A stretch of 64,000 nucleotides of DNA from Sphingobacterium griseoflavum (lineage in GTDB: Bacteria > Bacteroidota > Bacteroidia > Sphingobacteriales > Sphingobacteriaceae). The stretch lies in assembly GCF_014653155.1 (NCBI RefSeq), contig NZ_BNAF01000005.1, forward strand, positions 265,719 through 329,718. Direction: 5' to 3'. The translations under genes and the position numbers were made by a program. Below the pieces are notes generated by a model, which ran no database searches, was not told the DNA's origin, and was given only the letters and a program-made list of their open reading frames with translations. Position 1 is the first letter of the stretch, and the number at the start of each line of letters is the position of its first letter. Shown here piece by piece: positions 18,557-27,453 of this stretch.

Positions 18557-19234
18557 ATGAAATTTTTGATTATAGGCTTAGGCAACTTCGGCGCTTCCCT
18601 TGCAGAGAAACTCACGATGCAGGGTAATGAGGTCATCGGCGTAGACAAACGGTTGGATAAGATAACGGCGTTGAAAGAGAAAATAACCCATGTTGTCTGT
18701 TTGGATGCCACCGATGAGACAGCCTTTAAGACACTACCGTTACGAAATACCGACATCGTTATTGTAGCAATAGGTGAGGATGAGGGGGCAAACATCATGG
18801 TGACGGCCTTATGTAAAGAGGCGGAGGTCAAGCGGCTTATAAGCAGAGCGGTAAACCGTCTTCATGAAAAAGTACTGGGCGCGCTTGGTGTATCGGAAAT
18901 AGCACATCCGGAGGAGGAGTCTGCCGAGCGCTGGTCCAAGAAGCTATCCATGACCGGACTGGTGGATTCGTTCGAATTAAATAGCAATTACGCTATTGTC
19001 GAAGTCATTGTACCAGAAAAATATGTGAATAAAACACTCCAGGAGATAAACATTCGCCAAAAGTATGAGCTATTGGTGCTAACGATTCTTAAAAATACCG
19101 AAAAACAAACCTCTTTTGGTAAAAGTGTAATCACCACCGTGCTCCACGGGATACCAAAACCGGATACCATACTTCAAACGGGGGACATTTTGGTAATCTA
19201 CGGATTCAATGAACATATAAAATCATTTCTGTAG
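18557..19234 (+). CDS. Potassium uptake regulatory subunit (KtrA/TrkA, RCK domains)
   Basis: A 225-residue cytosolic protein with one RCK_N nucleotide-binding domain starting at FLIIGLGNFGASLAEKL, a conserved acidic end of strand 2 (VIGVDKRLDK), and an RCK_C domain in the last 80 residues. Such subunits form an octameric ring that gates the membrane subunit in response to ATP/ADP or NAD(H). The length, about half that of E. coli TrkA, fits KtrA. It directly follows its partner membrane gene. Confidence 0.93.
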   Translation: MKFLIIGLGNFGASLAEKLTMQGNEVIGVDKRLDKITALKEKITHVVCLDATDETAFKTLPLRNTDIVIVAIGEDEGANIMVTALCKEAEVKRLISRAVNRLHEKVLGALGVSEIAHPEEESAERWSKKLSMTGLVDSFELNSNYAIVEVIVPEKYVNKTLQEINIRQKYELLVLTILKNTEKQTSFGKSVITTVLHGIPKPDTILQTGDILVIYGFNEHIKSFL

Positions 19235-19385
19235 CAGGGATTATGTATGGCTGCTGATGTGCTGTGCATAACATGCCGAAGCTTGTGTGCATGTCATGAA
19301 TCTATCTATGATATGGCAGCTAATTGGCGATAACACAGCATGATTGGATGCATCCATTTTAGCGACAGTACGTAAGCGTCCTATG

Positions 19386-20222
19386 TTATACGTCTGGTTG
19401 GTTTTTGGCTTGCAACAGCATGCCGCAGTTTGCACAGAATCGGGCATTTGGTTTATCTATTTTATCCTGACAACGCCGGCATCGAGGTTTTTCATTCTCC
19501 GATGCTTTTGCCATTTCTACTGAAACTATCCCTGTCGGAACCGCGATGATTCCATATCCAATGATCATCAAGATGCTCGCGAACAACTGTCCGATGCTGG
19601 TCTGTGGGGAAAGGTCTCCATAACCGACCGTAGTGATCGTGACGATCGCCCAGTATATGGATGTGGGGATATTGTTAAAGCCGTTTTGCTCGCCTTCCAC
19701 CACATACATGATGGTACCTACAATCGTAACCAATGTAATGACGGATGCCAAAAATACGGTAATTTTATGGAAGCTTGCCCGTAAGGCCGTGCGTAATATA
19801 TTGCCTTCAGATAGGTAACGAGTCAGTTTGAGGACCCTAAATACACGAAGAAGCCTCAATGCGCGGATAACAACCAAATACTGCGTGCCAGCAATGATAA
19901 CGCTCGTGTATGTCGGCAAAATAGATAGCAGGTCGATTACCCCATAGAAACTTTTGATGTAACGCATTGGCTTTCGTACACAATATATACGTAGCGCATA
20001 TTCTATAGTAAAGCAAATCGTTAAGCCCCATTCCAAAACCTGTATATATGGCATGTACCTCGCTCTAATTTCTGATATGCTTTCCATGAATACCGAAACA
20101 ATACTAACGACAATCAGTACAAGTAATGCAATGTCAAAATATTTGCCAAGTGGCGTGTCCGAGCGGAAAATTATACGGTATAATTTTCTTTTGAAGACAT
20201 CACTTTTTTTCTTTTTCATCAT
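19386..20222 (-). CDS. Voltage-gated-like K+ channel with C-terminal zinc ribbon
   Basis: A 278-residue six-helix channel of the VIC superfamily. The S4-like helix has regularly spaced arginines (RALRLLRVFRVLKLTRYL) and the pore has the potassium filter TTVGYGD. After S6 the tail contains CRRC and, 12 residues later, CANC, the two CxxC knuckles of a zinc ribbon (about residues 245-265), an unusual addition to a bacterial Kv-like channel. It is convergent with ktrA/ktrB. The N-terminus is short and basic with two alternative ATGs (M1, M2). It probably conducts K+; gating by voltage is inferred from S4. Confidence 0.9.
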   Translation of the reverse strand: MMKKKKSDVFKRKLYRIIFRSDTPLGKYFDIALLVLIVVSIVSVFMESISEIRARYMPYIQVLEWGLTICFTIEYALRIYCVRKPMRYIKSFYGVIDLLSILPTYTSVIIAGTQYLVVIRALRLLRVFRVLKLTRYLSEGNILRTALRASFHKITVFLASVITLVTIVGTIMYVVEGEQNGFNNIPTSIYWAIVTITTVGYGDLSPQTSIGQLFASILMIIGYGIIAVPTGIVSVEMAKASENEKPRCRRCQDKIDKPNARFCANCGMLLQAKNQPDV

Positions 20223-20262
20223 GCAACTGATAATCTTACGGAAAGTGGCTATTTAACCGGTA

Positions 20263-20290
20263 ATCGCCGACCTTTTTTTCGGTCGGCGAT
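20263..20290. other. Stem-loop upstream of the K+ channel gene
   Basis: Perfect 10-bp stem (ATCGCCGACC / GGTCGGCGAT) with a loop of seven T and one C. It sits between two minus-strand genes. There is no T-tract after the stem on either strand, so it is not a normal terminator; it could be an operator or RNA structure. Confidence 0.5.
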
Positions 20291-20321
20291 CTATGCCACT
20301 CAGCAAGCAGGGAGACATCTT

Positions 20322-20371
20322 GGCGCCATACGCGAGTGATGGTCTGCAGACCATCACTCGCGTATGGCGCC
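20322..20371. repeat. Perfect 50-bp palindrome without loop
   Basis: Two 25-nt arms (20322-20346 and 20347-20371) are exact inverted copies, centred on CTGCAG, beginning with GGCGCCATACGCGAG and ending with its complement. It starts 10 nt beyond the stop of the downstream-oriented minus-strand gene. In RNA it would fold as a very stable hairpin. No T-tract follows it on the minus strand. It may be a transcript end signal, a protein-binding site or a member of a repeated palindromic element. Confidence 0.9.
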
Positions 20372-20380
20372 GGTTGATTA

Positions 20381-21460
20381 TTAATAGCGCGTTTTGAGGG
20401 CTATTTTACCCAAAGACCCTAAGCTGTTTTCCTGTGCAAAAACAACCCGACCATTTTGCGACAGCACCTGCCAGGCAATTACACTGACAATATCATCAAT
20501 TGCACCCGCTGCCGTAGCATCCTCAACGAGCGAAAAGGATCGATCATCCGCCATGACCACGCTTTGGGAAAAGTCGCTTTCAACTACCAATAAATCAGCT
20601 CGACCATCCATGGACGCTTGGAATATCTCTTGCAAATCGGTAAAAAGCAACCCGGCACCCGTAGCAGCATGTAGCTCCTCGACAGCTTGCTGTTCCCGCT
20701 CGCGGCGGATATCCAACATGAACTTCCAAGCCTGTGAAGCGATTTGATGTTTCGATAGGTTGTTGTAATCGATTTGCGTATAGCCCATGTAACGTGCGGG
20801 ATGGTCGGCAACTTGCATAAGTTTGCTGTAATTATCTTCCGTACAGATCACAACGCAAGACAGCCCATTGTCATTCGCCATCTTACCCAGCGCTTTGTCC
20901 ACCTTGTTGAAGTATTCCTTAACCATATTATCCACGCGTTTACCATCACTGGCTTGCTCGGCGTTGGTTAGATAATGTGGATTTTCGGACAACGGGAAAT
21001 CATCGTTGATCACCTCGCTTTCAATATGGTCGTTCTGCGCTAGATATAGATTTACTCCACCTTGTGTAAGGGTCATGATCATATAGTCTTGCTCTTGTAC
21101 GTACATCTTTATCAAAGGTCGCAGGGCAAAATGCTCACTGATCTGTACGCCTTCTAGACGTGTTGTCCAAATAGACTGCACGATCTCCATGGTATCATTA
21201 GAAACAAAAACATGTAGGCTGTCTAGGTTGTAATCGCGATGGACTTGCCCGCTTACCTGATCCAACTTATCCAATAGATCCGCTGTTGTTTTTTTGCCGA
21301 ATTCCGCTACCACCCGTTCTTTGGCTTCCTTCACAAAATTTTTCAGCGTTATTTCGTCCTTAAGATTTTCGGGATGTGAGCGATGGGTATTGAGGGAAAT
21401 GGTCACGCATGGTGCACCTTTTGCCTCGGCTAACCGCTTTAATTCGTTTTTACTGATCAT
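20381..21460 (-). CDS. baeRF-family protein, probable Balon-like ribosome hibernation factor
   Basis: A 359-residue protein recognised as a member of the bacterial archaeo-eukaryotic release factor (baeRF) group from its N-terminal MISKNELKRLAEAKG with C-V-T-I-S-L-N-T-H and from the middle RPLIKMYVQEQDYMIMTLTQGG, followed by the segment Q-A-V-E-E-L-H-A-A-T-G and the C-terminal domain ending in GRVVFAQENSLGSLGKIA. Balon of Psychrobacter, a relative of the archaeal and eukaryotic release factor aRF1/eRF1, binds the A site of idle ribosomes under cold or stress. Membership is by overall pattern and I could not check the subfamily. There is no GGQ-type peptidyl-hydrolysis motif, which fits hibernation rather than release. 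A large palindrome follows its stop. Confidence 0.75.
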   Translation of the reverse strand: MISKNELKRLAEAKGAPCVTISLNTHRSHPENLKDEITLKNFVKEAKERVVAEFGKKTTADLLDKLDQVSGQVHRDYNLDSLHVFVSNDTMEIVQSIWTTRLEGVQISEHFALRPLIKMYVQEQDYMIMTLTQGGVNLYLAQNDHIESEVINDDFPLSENPHYLTNAEQASDGKRVDNMVKEYFNKVDKALGKMANDNGLSCVVICTEDNYSKLMQVADHPARYMGYTQIDYNNLSKHQIASQAWKFMLDIRREREQQAVEELHAATGAGLLFTDLQEIFQASMDGRADLLVVESDFSQSVVMADDRSFSLVEDATAAGAIDDIVSVIAWQVLSQNGRVVFAQENSLGSLGKIALKTRY

Positions 21461-21592
21461 AATAGTGGTATTAAATTTTCAAATAAGTTTACAACTATTA
21501 ACCATGCAAAAATTGGGCAAATATTGAATTAATCAACAACTATTTCTTTTTTTTCTAATTTCCGAAAGATATTTTCCTTTGATCTTGCTTTT

Positions 21593-22885
21593 CTACCGTC
21601 TGATCACCAGTACACTATCTCCGGGGAAGTGATTGGATAGCCATAGCCTCAGTTTCCGTGCATCCGAATTGACTAAGGAATCGGTTGCCGCATATATAAA
21701 TCCGATGTTATTAACGATGCTGTCCCGGTCCGCGTAATATTGTTGACGTCCAATGCTATAGGAGGTGATCTGTGGGAAGAGTACCCCGATATCACGGTCT
21801 AACTCGGGCGTGGCCAACTCGTATTGCGCAATCTTGTTGCTCAAGGCGCGTATTGTCACATCCTTTTCGTTCATAGCGACGGATCGACGATCTATTTCAC
21901 TCATAATGCTGCTTTGTAGATCTACGGTGTCCTGACGGATCAATAACTCTGTATTGTTTATACCAAATCCTGCCATAGCATCCTCCAAATGCTGTATTTC
22001 TTTGTCTGATAATTTTTTGGAAAGAAAGGCGAGCTCCAATTTTCTTGGTCGACTGTTGAATTGCAATTTTTGGTATACCACGGTATAGCCCTTGTCCGAT
22101 AATTCACTTTGAACGAATTGCCTAACTTGATTATTGTATTTACGCTCCTGGTGTAGGTTGTATGCAAAATATATACTGGGTACAATTAGTGCAATGGTGA
22201 TAAAAGTGATACTTTGGCTAATTCTTTTCTCCTTCTTCTTGTCGAGGTAATGTACTTTTGGATAACGGAGATATTTAACAATAGTGAATGTGGCCAAGCA
22301 TATGAACACGCAATTGATTAGGTACAGAAAAATAGCACCCGCAAAATACGTTAAATTACCTATCGCCAGTCCGTATCCCGCCGTACACAGCGGTGGCATC
22401 AGTGCTGTCGCGATAGCTACCCCTGGAATGGGATTGCCTTTATTGACACGCGTGATCGCAATTACACCCACTGTACCTCCGAAAAAGGCTATGATAACAT
22501 CGTAGATGTTCGGCGATGTTCGGGCCAGTAGCTCAGATTGTGCCTCTTTGAAGGGGCTTAACAGAAAGTAGAAGAAAGAAACAACCAAGCTGATTACCGT
22601 AGCGATAAGTAGGTTTTTGAGCGATTTTTTTAATAAAGGAAAATCAAAAGTCCCCAACGCGAATCCTGCGCCCAGTATTGGCCCCATTAGAGGCGAAATA
22701 AGCATGGCGCCGATAATGACAGCCGTCGAGTTTACGTTTAGCCCCACCGATGCTACCACGATCGCGCAGGCCAATATCCAAGCATTGGAGCCGCGAAAGG
22801 AGATGTTCTCAATCACATTTTGCAGTACGCTCTCTTTCTTCTCCTCACCCTGGTGAAGGTCAAAAAATCCAAGTAGTTTATTCAT
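21593..22885 (-). CDS. DUF389 family integral membrane protein
   Basis: A 430-residue protein with a six-helix DUF389 domain (residues 30-250), including STAVIIGAMLISPLMGPILGAG and GVAIATALMPPLCTAGYGLA, both characteristic of the family. The C-terminal 170 residues are soluble and look like a periplasmic or cytoplasmic tail. The function of the family is not established. It is divergent from the small membrane gene at 23370 and sits in a region rich in ion transport genes. Confidence 0.88.
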   Translation of the reverse strand: MNKLLGFFDLHQGEEKKESVLQNVIENISFRGSNAWILACAIVVASVGLNVNSTAVIIGAMLISPLMGPILGAGFALGTFDFPLLKKSLKNLLIATVISLVVSFFYFLLSPFKEAQSELLARTSPNIYDVIIAFFGGTVGVIAITRVNKGNPIPGVAIATALMPPLCTAGYGLAIGNLTYFAGAIFLYLINCVFICLATFTIVKYLRYPKVHYLDKKKEKRISQSITFITIALIVPSIYFAYNLHQERKYNNQVRQFVQSELSDKGYTVVYQKLQFNSRPRKLELAFLSKKLSDKEIQHLEDAMAGFGINNTELLIRQDTVDLQSSIMSEIDRRSVAMNEKDVTIRALSNKIAQYELATPELDRDIGVLFPQITSYSIGRQQYYADRDSIVNNIGFIYAATDSLVNSDARKLRLWLSNHFPGDSVLVIRR

Positions 22886-23369
22886 ATTCTATGTTCGGTT
22901 TTTTTTATTTCTTTCGGATCGCGCAAGTCTGAAGTCCAATGTGGGAAATCCAAAAATATCACCGTGCCTAGCTATTCTATTCTTGTCGCTTTGTTTACTC
23001 CTTAACAAGCCCAACTACCGTGGCTACTTATCGAAGTTGTTTGCTCTTCGTAAGCATACGATAGCCCGTGTAGCAAAGTCTGTATGTTTTTTGCAGTGGT
23101 GCATAAATCGAGCCATACCCTGTGATAAAGATAATAAATTTAACTTTTGTCGGATGGTTATGACGCGGCCCCATAGAGCGACTGATGATAGAGCCAAGCT
23201 TTCGCTGGTCAGCTATACAGGAATCGATACATTAAAATCGCATTAATTTTTTTGATTAAAACCTTATTTAACGTCTGCTAACCACAAAAATGCCCTTGTC
23301 GCTCCAAAACTTAAAAACAGTTCTTTTCCTGACTTGTTATATAATTTAACAACAAATCGGTTACTGACT
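22886..23369. other. Intergenic region, no gene recognised
   Basis: 484 bp between two divergent genes. An open frame of about 100 codons (22941-23246) has no homology-like pattern, an unusual composition and no hydrophobic or catalytic signature, so it was not called. A TTGTTATATAATTTAAC sequence around 23333-23350 may belong to the promoter of the next plus-strand gene. Confidence 0.6.
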
Positions 23370-23585
23370 ATGGGAAAAGATCTGAAGTCCACTAGAAAAC
23401 AGCTACTTGCTTGGGTAAGGAAAATGTTTCATAAGTTTATCAATTGGCTTAAGCCCGATCCTGCTGATAGCTTAGGCCAACAAATCTTCAAAAGCTTGCT
23501 GAAAATCCCCGTCATTTTATTTGCGATCGCTGTATCGCCTGTAGCGATTATCATCTTTGGCCTTATTTTTTTCCTTGTGCTTTGA
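23370..23585 (+). CDS. Small membrane protein, unknown function
   Basis: A 71-residue protein: a basic amphipathic N-terminal half (KDLKSTRKQLLAWVRKMFHK) and one long C-terminal hydrophobic segment (ILFAIAVSPVAIIIFGLIFFLVL). The ATG at 23370 was chosen over an in-frame start 36 nt upstream because homologous-looking sequence starts here. Its stop overlaps the start of the next gene. No family recognised; it may assist the neighbouring membrane protein. Confidence 0.6.
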   Translation: MGKDLKSTRKQLLAWVRKMFHKFINWLKPDPADSLGQQIFKSLLKIPVILFAIAVSPVAIIIFGLIFFLVL

Positions 23586-23983
23586 GGAGTTACTGGACAT
23601 CCATTCTTCGTCCTTGGTTTCTCGTAGCTGGCGCTCTTTTCCTTACGCACCAGCTGATGGATAAATTTTTTGATGTACACATTTGGCTGCTCGACCATTA
23701 TCTTGATCCGCTGCTGCTGATGCCTATTTTTTTGCACGTTTACCTTTGGGAGCGAAGGCTGTTGTTCGGGAAGCCATTGCACGATGTCCTGACTTGGCGC
23801 ACCATCGTGGTACTTTGTCTACTCGTTTCGTTTATCGCCGAATGGTGCTTTCCTGTGTTGAACGACCGCTTTACGAGCGATTGGTTGGATGTAGCATGCT
23901 ACATGGTAGGGGCGTTGGTATTTTTCTTGTTTTTCAACCGACCTGCGCAACAACGCCTGTCGATTAAGCAGTCTGATGTTTAG
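23582..23983 (+). CDS. Small multi-helix membrane protein
   Basis: A 133-residue protein with about four membrane segments (FLVAGALFLTHQL, LLLMPIFLHVYLW, TIVVLCLLVSFIAEW, VACYMVGALVFFLFF). It resembles the short proteins that automatic annotation of Bacteroidota often calls magnesium citrate secondary transporter, a label without experimental support that I know of. The start is TTG overlapping the previous TGA; an AGGAG lies just inside it, so a slightly later start is possible. It ends 16 bp from a convergent ion-channel gene. Confidence 0.7.
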   Translation: MRSYWTSILRPWFLVAGALFLTHQLMDKFFDVHIWLLDHYLDPLLLMPIFLHVYLWERRLLFGKPLHDVLTWRTIVVLCLLVSFIAEWCFPVLNDRFTSDWLDVACYMVGALVFFLFFNRPAQQRLSIKQSDV

Positions 23984-23999
23984 CGAGGAAATGCTGGTA

Positions 24000-24698
24000 T
24001 CAGGCGGACGGCTGACCGTCTTTCGAAGCATAGCTCATACCGACGAGCCTCGCTATGACCACGGCAGGGAACAGAATACCCACCGTGGACATAAATACCG
24101 ACAACATCTTGGCCGTGACCGATACCGGGTGTATATCGCCATACCCCACCGTCGTCAGCGATACAATACTGAAGTAAATGAAATGTATGTAGTCTTGATC
24201 CTGTCCGGTGAGTTCGATATCACCCGCGATAGAAACGCCCGTTAACGCATTGATGATTTCTAGTGAAAATGCTCCCACCAAAGCGAATAATAGATATACG
24301 TTAATCGCGCCAATGATCCGGTAGATGTTCACACTGTCATTTCTAAACAAAAGATTTAGATTGATGATAATAAATACGATTGCATTTAATACGGCGACGA
24401 TATTCTCTTCTGCATAGAACGAGTAGGGATTGTCGGTATAACGCACCAATCTTAAAACGCAGTGTACGACAAACAGGGTACTGGAAGCAAAAATCAGCTT
24501 TTTGTTTGGTGTGGAAAATATTCCCGAAAAGAATAAGCTGAGCAGGATCATATTGAACAACAAGATACCGTGTTCGCTATTTTCCATCACGATCGGGATA
24601 ATGAAAACAATCAGAAACAGCATGATCAATAGCACCACAAAGCTAAGGTCTTCTAACCAGAACGTTCGAAATCTACTGAAATATTTACGCACTTTCAT
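24000..24698 (-). CDS. Potassium channel family protein (two-pore-helix type)
   Basis: A 232-residue membrane protein with five to six hydrophobic segments and the potassium filter TTVGYGD near residue 195. Unlike the channel at 19.4 kb it lacks an arginine-rich S4 helix, and no RCK or zinc tail is present. It is likely a passive K+ channel. The gene lies between a convergent small membrane gene and the AI-2E gene. Confidence 0.85.
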   Translation of the reverse strand: MKVRKYFSRFRTFWLEDLSFVVLLIMLFLIVFIIPIVMENSEHGILLFNMILLSLFFSGIFSTPNKKLIFASSTLFVVHCVLRLVRYTDNPYSFYAEENIVAVLNAIVFIIINLNLLFRNDSVNIYRIIGAINVYLLFALVGAFSLEIINALTGVSIAGDIELTGQDQDYIHFIYFSIVSLTTVGYGDIHPVSVTAKMLSVFMSTVGILFPAVVIARLVGMSYASKDGQPSA

Positions 24699-24752
24699 TT
24701 CATTATACTGTTAAAATCGCACTGCGTTTTGGTAGGCGGCCACCATACAACG

Positions 24753-25805
24753 TTATTTTTTTGCGATCAAATAGCCATATGGCTCCAGCTGTGGGACATG
24801 GTCAAAGATGACCTTTGCTATACCAAGCAAAGGAACAAATAGCACCATACCGGCAATGCCCCAGATCAAGTTGCCAAAAAGCACAATCAATATGGTGAAG
24901 AGCGGGCTTAGCTTGATCTTTCCGCCCGTGATATTTGGCGTCAGCACGTAGCTCTCGACCTGCTGTATCAGCAAAAAATATCCGCCCACGATAATGGCGT
25001 ATGAAAAAGCATCTTTTGTAAGCAGGACATAGATTACGGGTATTAAACTACCGACTAAAGAACCTAAGTAGGGTATGATATTCAATAGACCAGCCAATAT
25101 GCCGAACAATACGGCATGTTCTACACCAATGGCATATAACGCGACTGTATTGCACACGGAAAGTATAGCTACTACATAGAACACGCCCGCCACATACGCA
25201 TTGGATACATTGGCCACCTCATGCACCACTTTGCGGGTATGATCCGACTGCCCCTGTCCGGTATGTTTTTCCACCAGCTTCAATACAAAATTTTTGATGC
25301 GGCCGCGGTAGACTAATAACAGCAATGTGTAGGTTATGATGATGACGAGATGCACCAAAAATGATCCGAATTGCGCGACAAAAAATGCGGCGTAGGAACC
25401 GACTACTTCGGCTACTTTGTCCATCTGGTCTGCGAGATACGCTTTTTGTTCGTCTTTTGCGATACCAAACGTTTCTTCCACTTGGTCTTGTACCGACGAA
25501 GCAAAACCGTAGAAATGCTCGTGTAAGTTGGACAGATCGTTGTTCAAGGAGACAATCTGTTGCGTTAACAACGTCAATACACCGATCAATACGAGCACCA
25601 AGGAAAACACACAGGCCGCGGCCGCCGCAAACCTTGAAAACTTACGCCGCTCTAGCCAGCGGCAGGCCGGTATTAACAGCATGGCAAATAAGCAGCCAAT
25701 GGCCAAGGGGATCAAAAAAGATCGCCCCAAGTACATGATGCCGAACAATGCAATTAAGAAATATAGAAATTGGTTAAATCCTACTAAGGATGCTTTTTTT
25801 GTCAT
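24753..25805 (-). CDS. AI-2E family transporter (PerM-like)
   Basis: A 350-residue membrane protein with about seven helices. The C-terminal half has the signature of the family, GLLNIIPYLGSLVGSLIPV and TGGKIKLSPLFTILIVLFGNLIWG. Members export autoinducer-2 in a few species or act as Na+/H+ antiporters in others, so the substrate is unknown here. It ends a small run of minus-strand membrane genes. Confidence 0.9.
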   Translation of the reverse strand: MTKKASLVGFNQFLYFLIALFGIMYLGRSFLIPLAIGCLFAMLLIPACRWLERRKFSRFAAAAACVFSLVLVLIGVLTLLTQQIVSLNNDLSNLHEHFYGFASSVQDQVEETFGIAKDEQKAYLADQMDKVAEVVGSYAAFFVAQFGSFLVHLVIIITYTLLLLVYRGRIKNFVLKLVEKHTGQGQSDHTRKVVHEVANVSNAYVAGVFYVVAILSVCNTVALYAIGVEHAVLFGILAGLLNIIPYLGSLVGSLIPVIYVLLTKDAFSYAIIVGGYFLLIQQVESYVLTPNITGGKIKLSPLFTILIVLFGNLIWGIAGMVLFVPLLGIAKVIFDHVPQLEPYGYLIAKK

Positions 25806-26214
25806 TGCTATGGATGTTAAACGTTAATACGCATGTGGAAGGGTACTCGCTATTCGGAGTCGTAAAGTAATAAAATGTAACAGATATGTCGGATTGCACA
25901 CGCTTTTCATTTCGTAAATTAACAAATTACCTAGCCAAATGTTTTTATTTTTTTCTTTTCAAGTCTTATATTTTCGTTAAAAAGTTGCATAAAGGATGCG
26001 GAAGGGATTATGCCTATCTATCATTTGCGGGCATATGCGATCTCCAATGTGCTTTTCGGTATGAACTTTGCAATGTAGTCGTTTAAATTAAAAATCGTCA
26101 AACATACGGTCTACTTTGTTGTTCATAGGGAGAGATGTGGCATGGCAAGCTTGCCGGATAAGATCACCCGACTATAGATAAGAATCGATGTAAATAATTT
26201 AAGTATATAAAAAT
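25806..26214. other. Intergenic region, no gene recognised
   Basis: 409 bp of AT-rich DNA between divergent genes. A 66-codon open frame (25886-26086) rich in Cys and aromatic residues looks random. The stretch before the SDR gene (26180-26214) is A/T-rich and may hold its promoter, but no exact TAnnTTTG box was seen. Confidence 0.6.
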
Positions 26215-27000
26215 ATGATTAGCGAAAAAATGTTCCGCGGCCATGTGGCCATTGTTACCGGCGCGGGCGAGGGCATAGGTTTTGAAATAGCGCGTTTACT
26301 GGTTGAGCATGGCGCGAAGGTGGTGGTGAATAGTCTTCATGATGAGTCTAATGAGAAAGCCGTCAAAAAATTAAATACAATAATCGAAGGAAGCTGCGTA
26401 GGTGTACCGGGAGATTCATCCGATTTAACGCTTATTCAAAAATTGGTTGAAACGGCAAAATCAGCATTTGGCAAAGTGACATTGGCTGTTGCCAATACAG
26501 GAATTACGACACCTGGAGATTTCTTTAGCTATCCTTTGGAAGATTTTCAGCGTACGTTGGACGTAAACCTAAAAGGCACCTATTTCTTTGTTCAGGCCGT
26601 TGCAAAGCAAATGCGTGCAGATAAATGCGCCGGCAGTATTGTGCTGATGTCTTCGGTCAATGGCGAGCAAGCGAACCGCAATTTGAGTACCTATGCAATG
26701 ACAAAGGCGGCGATAACGATGTTGGCAAAAAATTTGGTTATCGAGCTCTCGCCCTATGCCATACGGATAAACAGCGTGTCCCCGGGTGCTACCTCGACCG
26801 AGCGGACAACGGAGGATAGCGAATATGAGGAAGCGTGGTCTGAGGTTACGCCATTGGGGCAAACCGCGGATCCGAGGGATATTGCACATGCCACGGCTTT
26901 TTTGCTTTCTAAAAATGCACGCCATATTACTGGACAAAATCTGATTGTGGACGGTGGTTGGACAGCAACAAGCCCAGCTCCGGAAGGCGATACTTTTTAA
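26215..27000 (+). CDS. SDR family oxidoreductase
   Basis: A 261-residue classical short-chain dehydrogenase/reductase. The cofactor motif TGAGEGIGFEIARLL starts near residue 16 and the catalytic tetrad is visible as Asn in DVNLKGTY, Ser in SSVNGEQ and the YAMTK pair (Tyr, Lys). A basic residue is missing after the second strand, where NSLHDESN stands, so NADP or NAD preference is open. The C-terminus ends in the usual GQNLIVDGGW. Substrate unknown; 3-ketoacyl reductase or sugar/alcohol dehydrogenase are both possible. Confidence 0.92.
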   Translation: MISEKMFRGHVAIVTGAGEGIGFEIARLLVEHGAKVVVNSLHDESNEKAVKKLNTIIEGSCVGVPGDSSDLTLIQKLVETAKSAFGKVTLAVANTGITTPGDFFSYPLEDFQRTLDVNLKGTYFFVQAVAKQMRADKCAGSIVLMSSVNGEQANRNLSTYAMTKAAITMLAKNLVIELSPYAIRINSVSPGATSTERTTEDSEYEEAWSEVTPLGQTADPRDIAHATAFLLSKNARHITGQNLIVDGGWTATSPAPEGDTF

Positions 27001-27069
27001 TGGAACTTCAGGATAACGAAAGAAATGTTGACCGCAAAACTGATGCGTAAGAAACAGGATTGACCGAGG

Positions 27070-27453
27070 ATGGAAAAGAGAAAGATTTTTATTTGTGAAG
27101 ATGACCTGGCAATTGCTGATGTGCTAAAAACTGTGCTGGAGGACGAAGGTTTTGAGGTATTGGTGGAAACCAAAAGTGTTTTGGCATTTGGGAAATTGTC
27201 TTTATATAAACCCCACGCTATTATCACCGATCTGCAAATGCCCATCGTTTCCGGAGACATGCTCATCCAAGCCATCCGACGCGACCGCCAGTTGAAGAAT
27301 ACCTTCATATTATGCCTCACGGCAAATGATCGCGGAAGAGAGATTGCGCTCGATTCTGGAGCGAATATGGTTATGCACAAACCATTCGAAATGGAGCAGT
27401 TGGCCGCCATATTGGATTCCGTGCTGTTCGCGAAAAATGATGTCAAAAGGTAG
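27070..27453 (+). CDS. Stand-alone receiver-domain protein (CheY-like) 1
   Basis: A 127-residue protein made of one receiver domain: acidic pair in IFICEDDLAIADVL, phospho-acceptor Asp in IITDLQMP, the Thr/Ser switch in CLTAND and the Lys in MHKPFEME. No output domain. It is a close paralogue of the protein encoded 470 bp downstream (shared start KRKIFIC, and VSGD-LI after the phospho-acceptor). No kinase gene is adjacent. Confidence 0.92.
   Translation: MEKRKIFICEDDLAIADVLKTVLEDEGFEVLVETKSVLAFGKLSLYKPHAIITDLQMPIVSGDMLIQAIRRDRQLKNTFILCLTANDRGREIALDSGANMVMHKPFEMEQLAAILDSVLFAKNDVKR

Noticed and set aside
22941..23246. 101-residue plus-strand open frame
   Set aside because: No hydrophobic pattern, motif or start signal; composition looks random.
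25886..26086. 66-residue Cys-rich open frame
   Set aside because: AT-rich intergenic sequence, no domain-like pattern or start signal.
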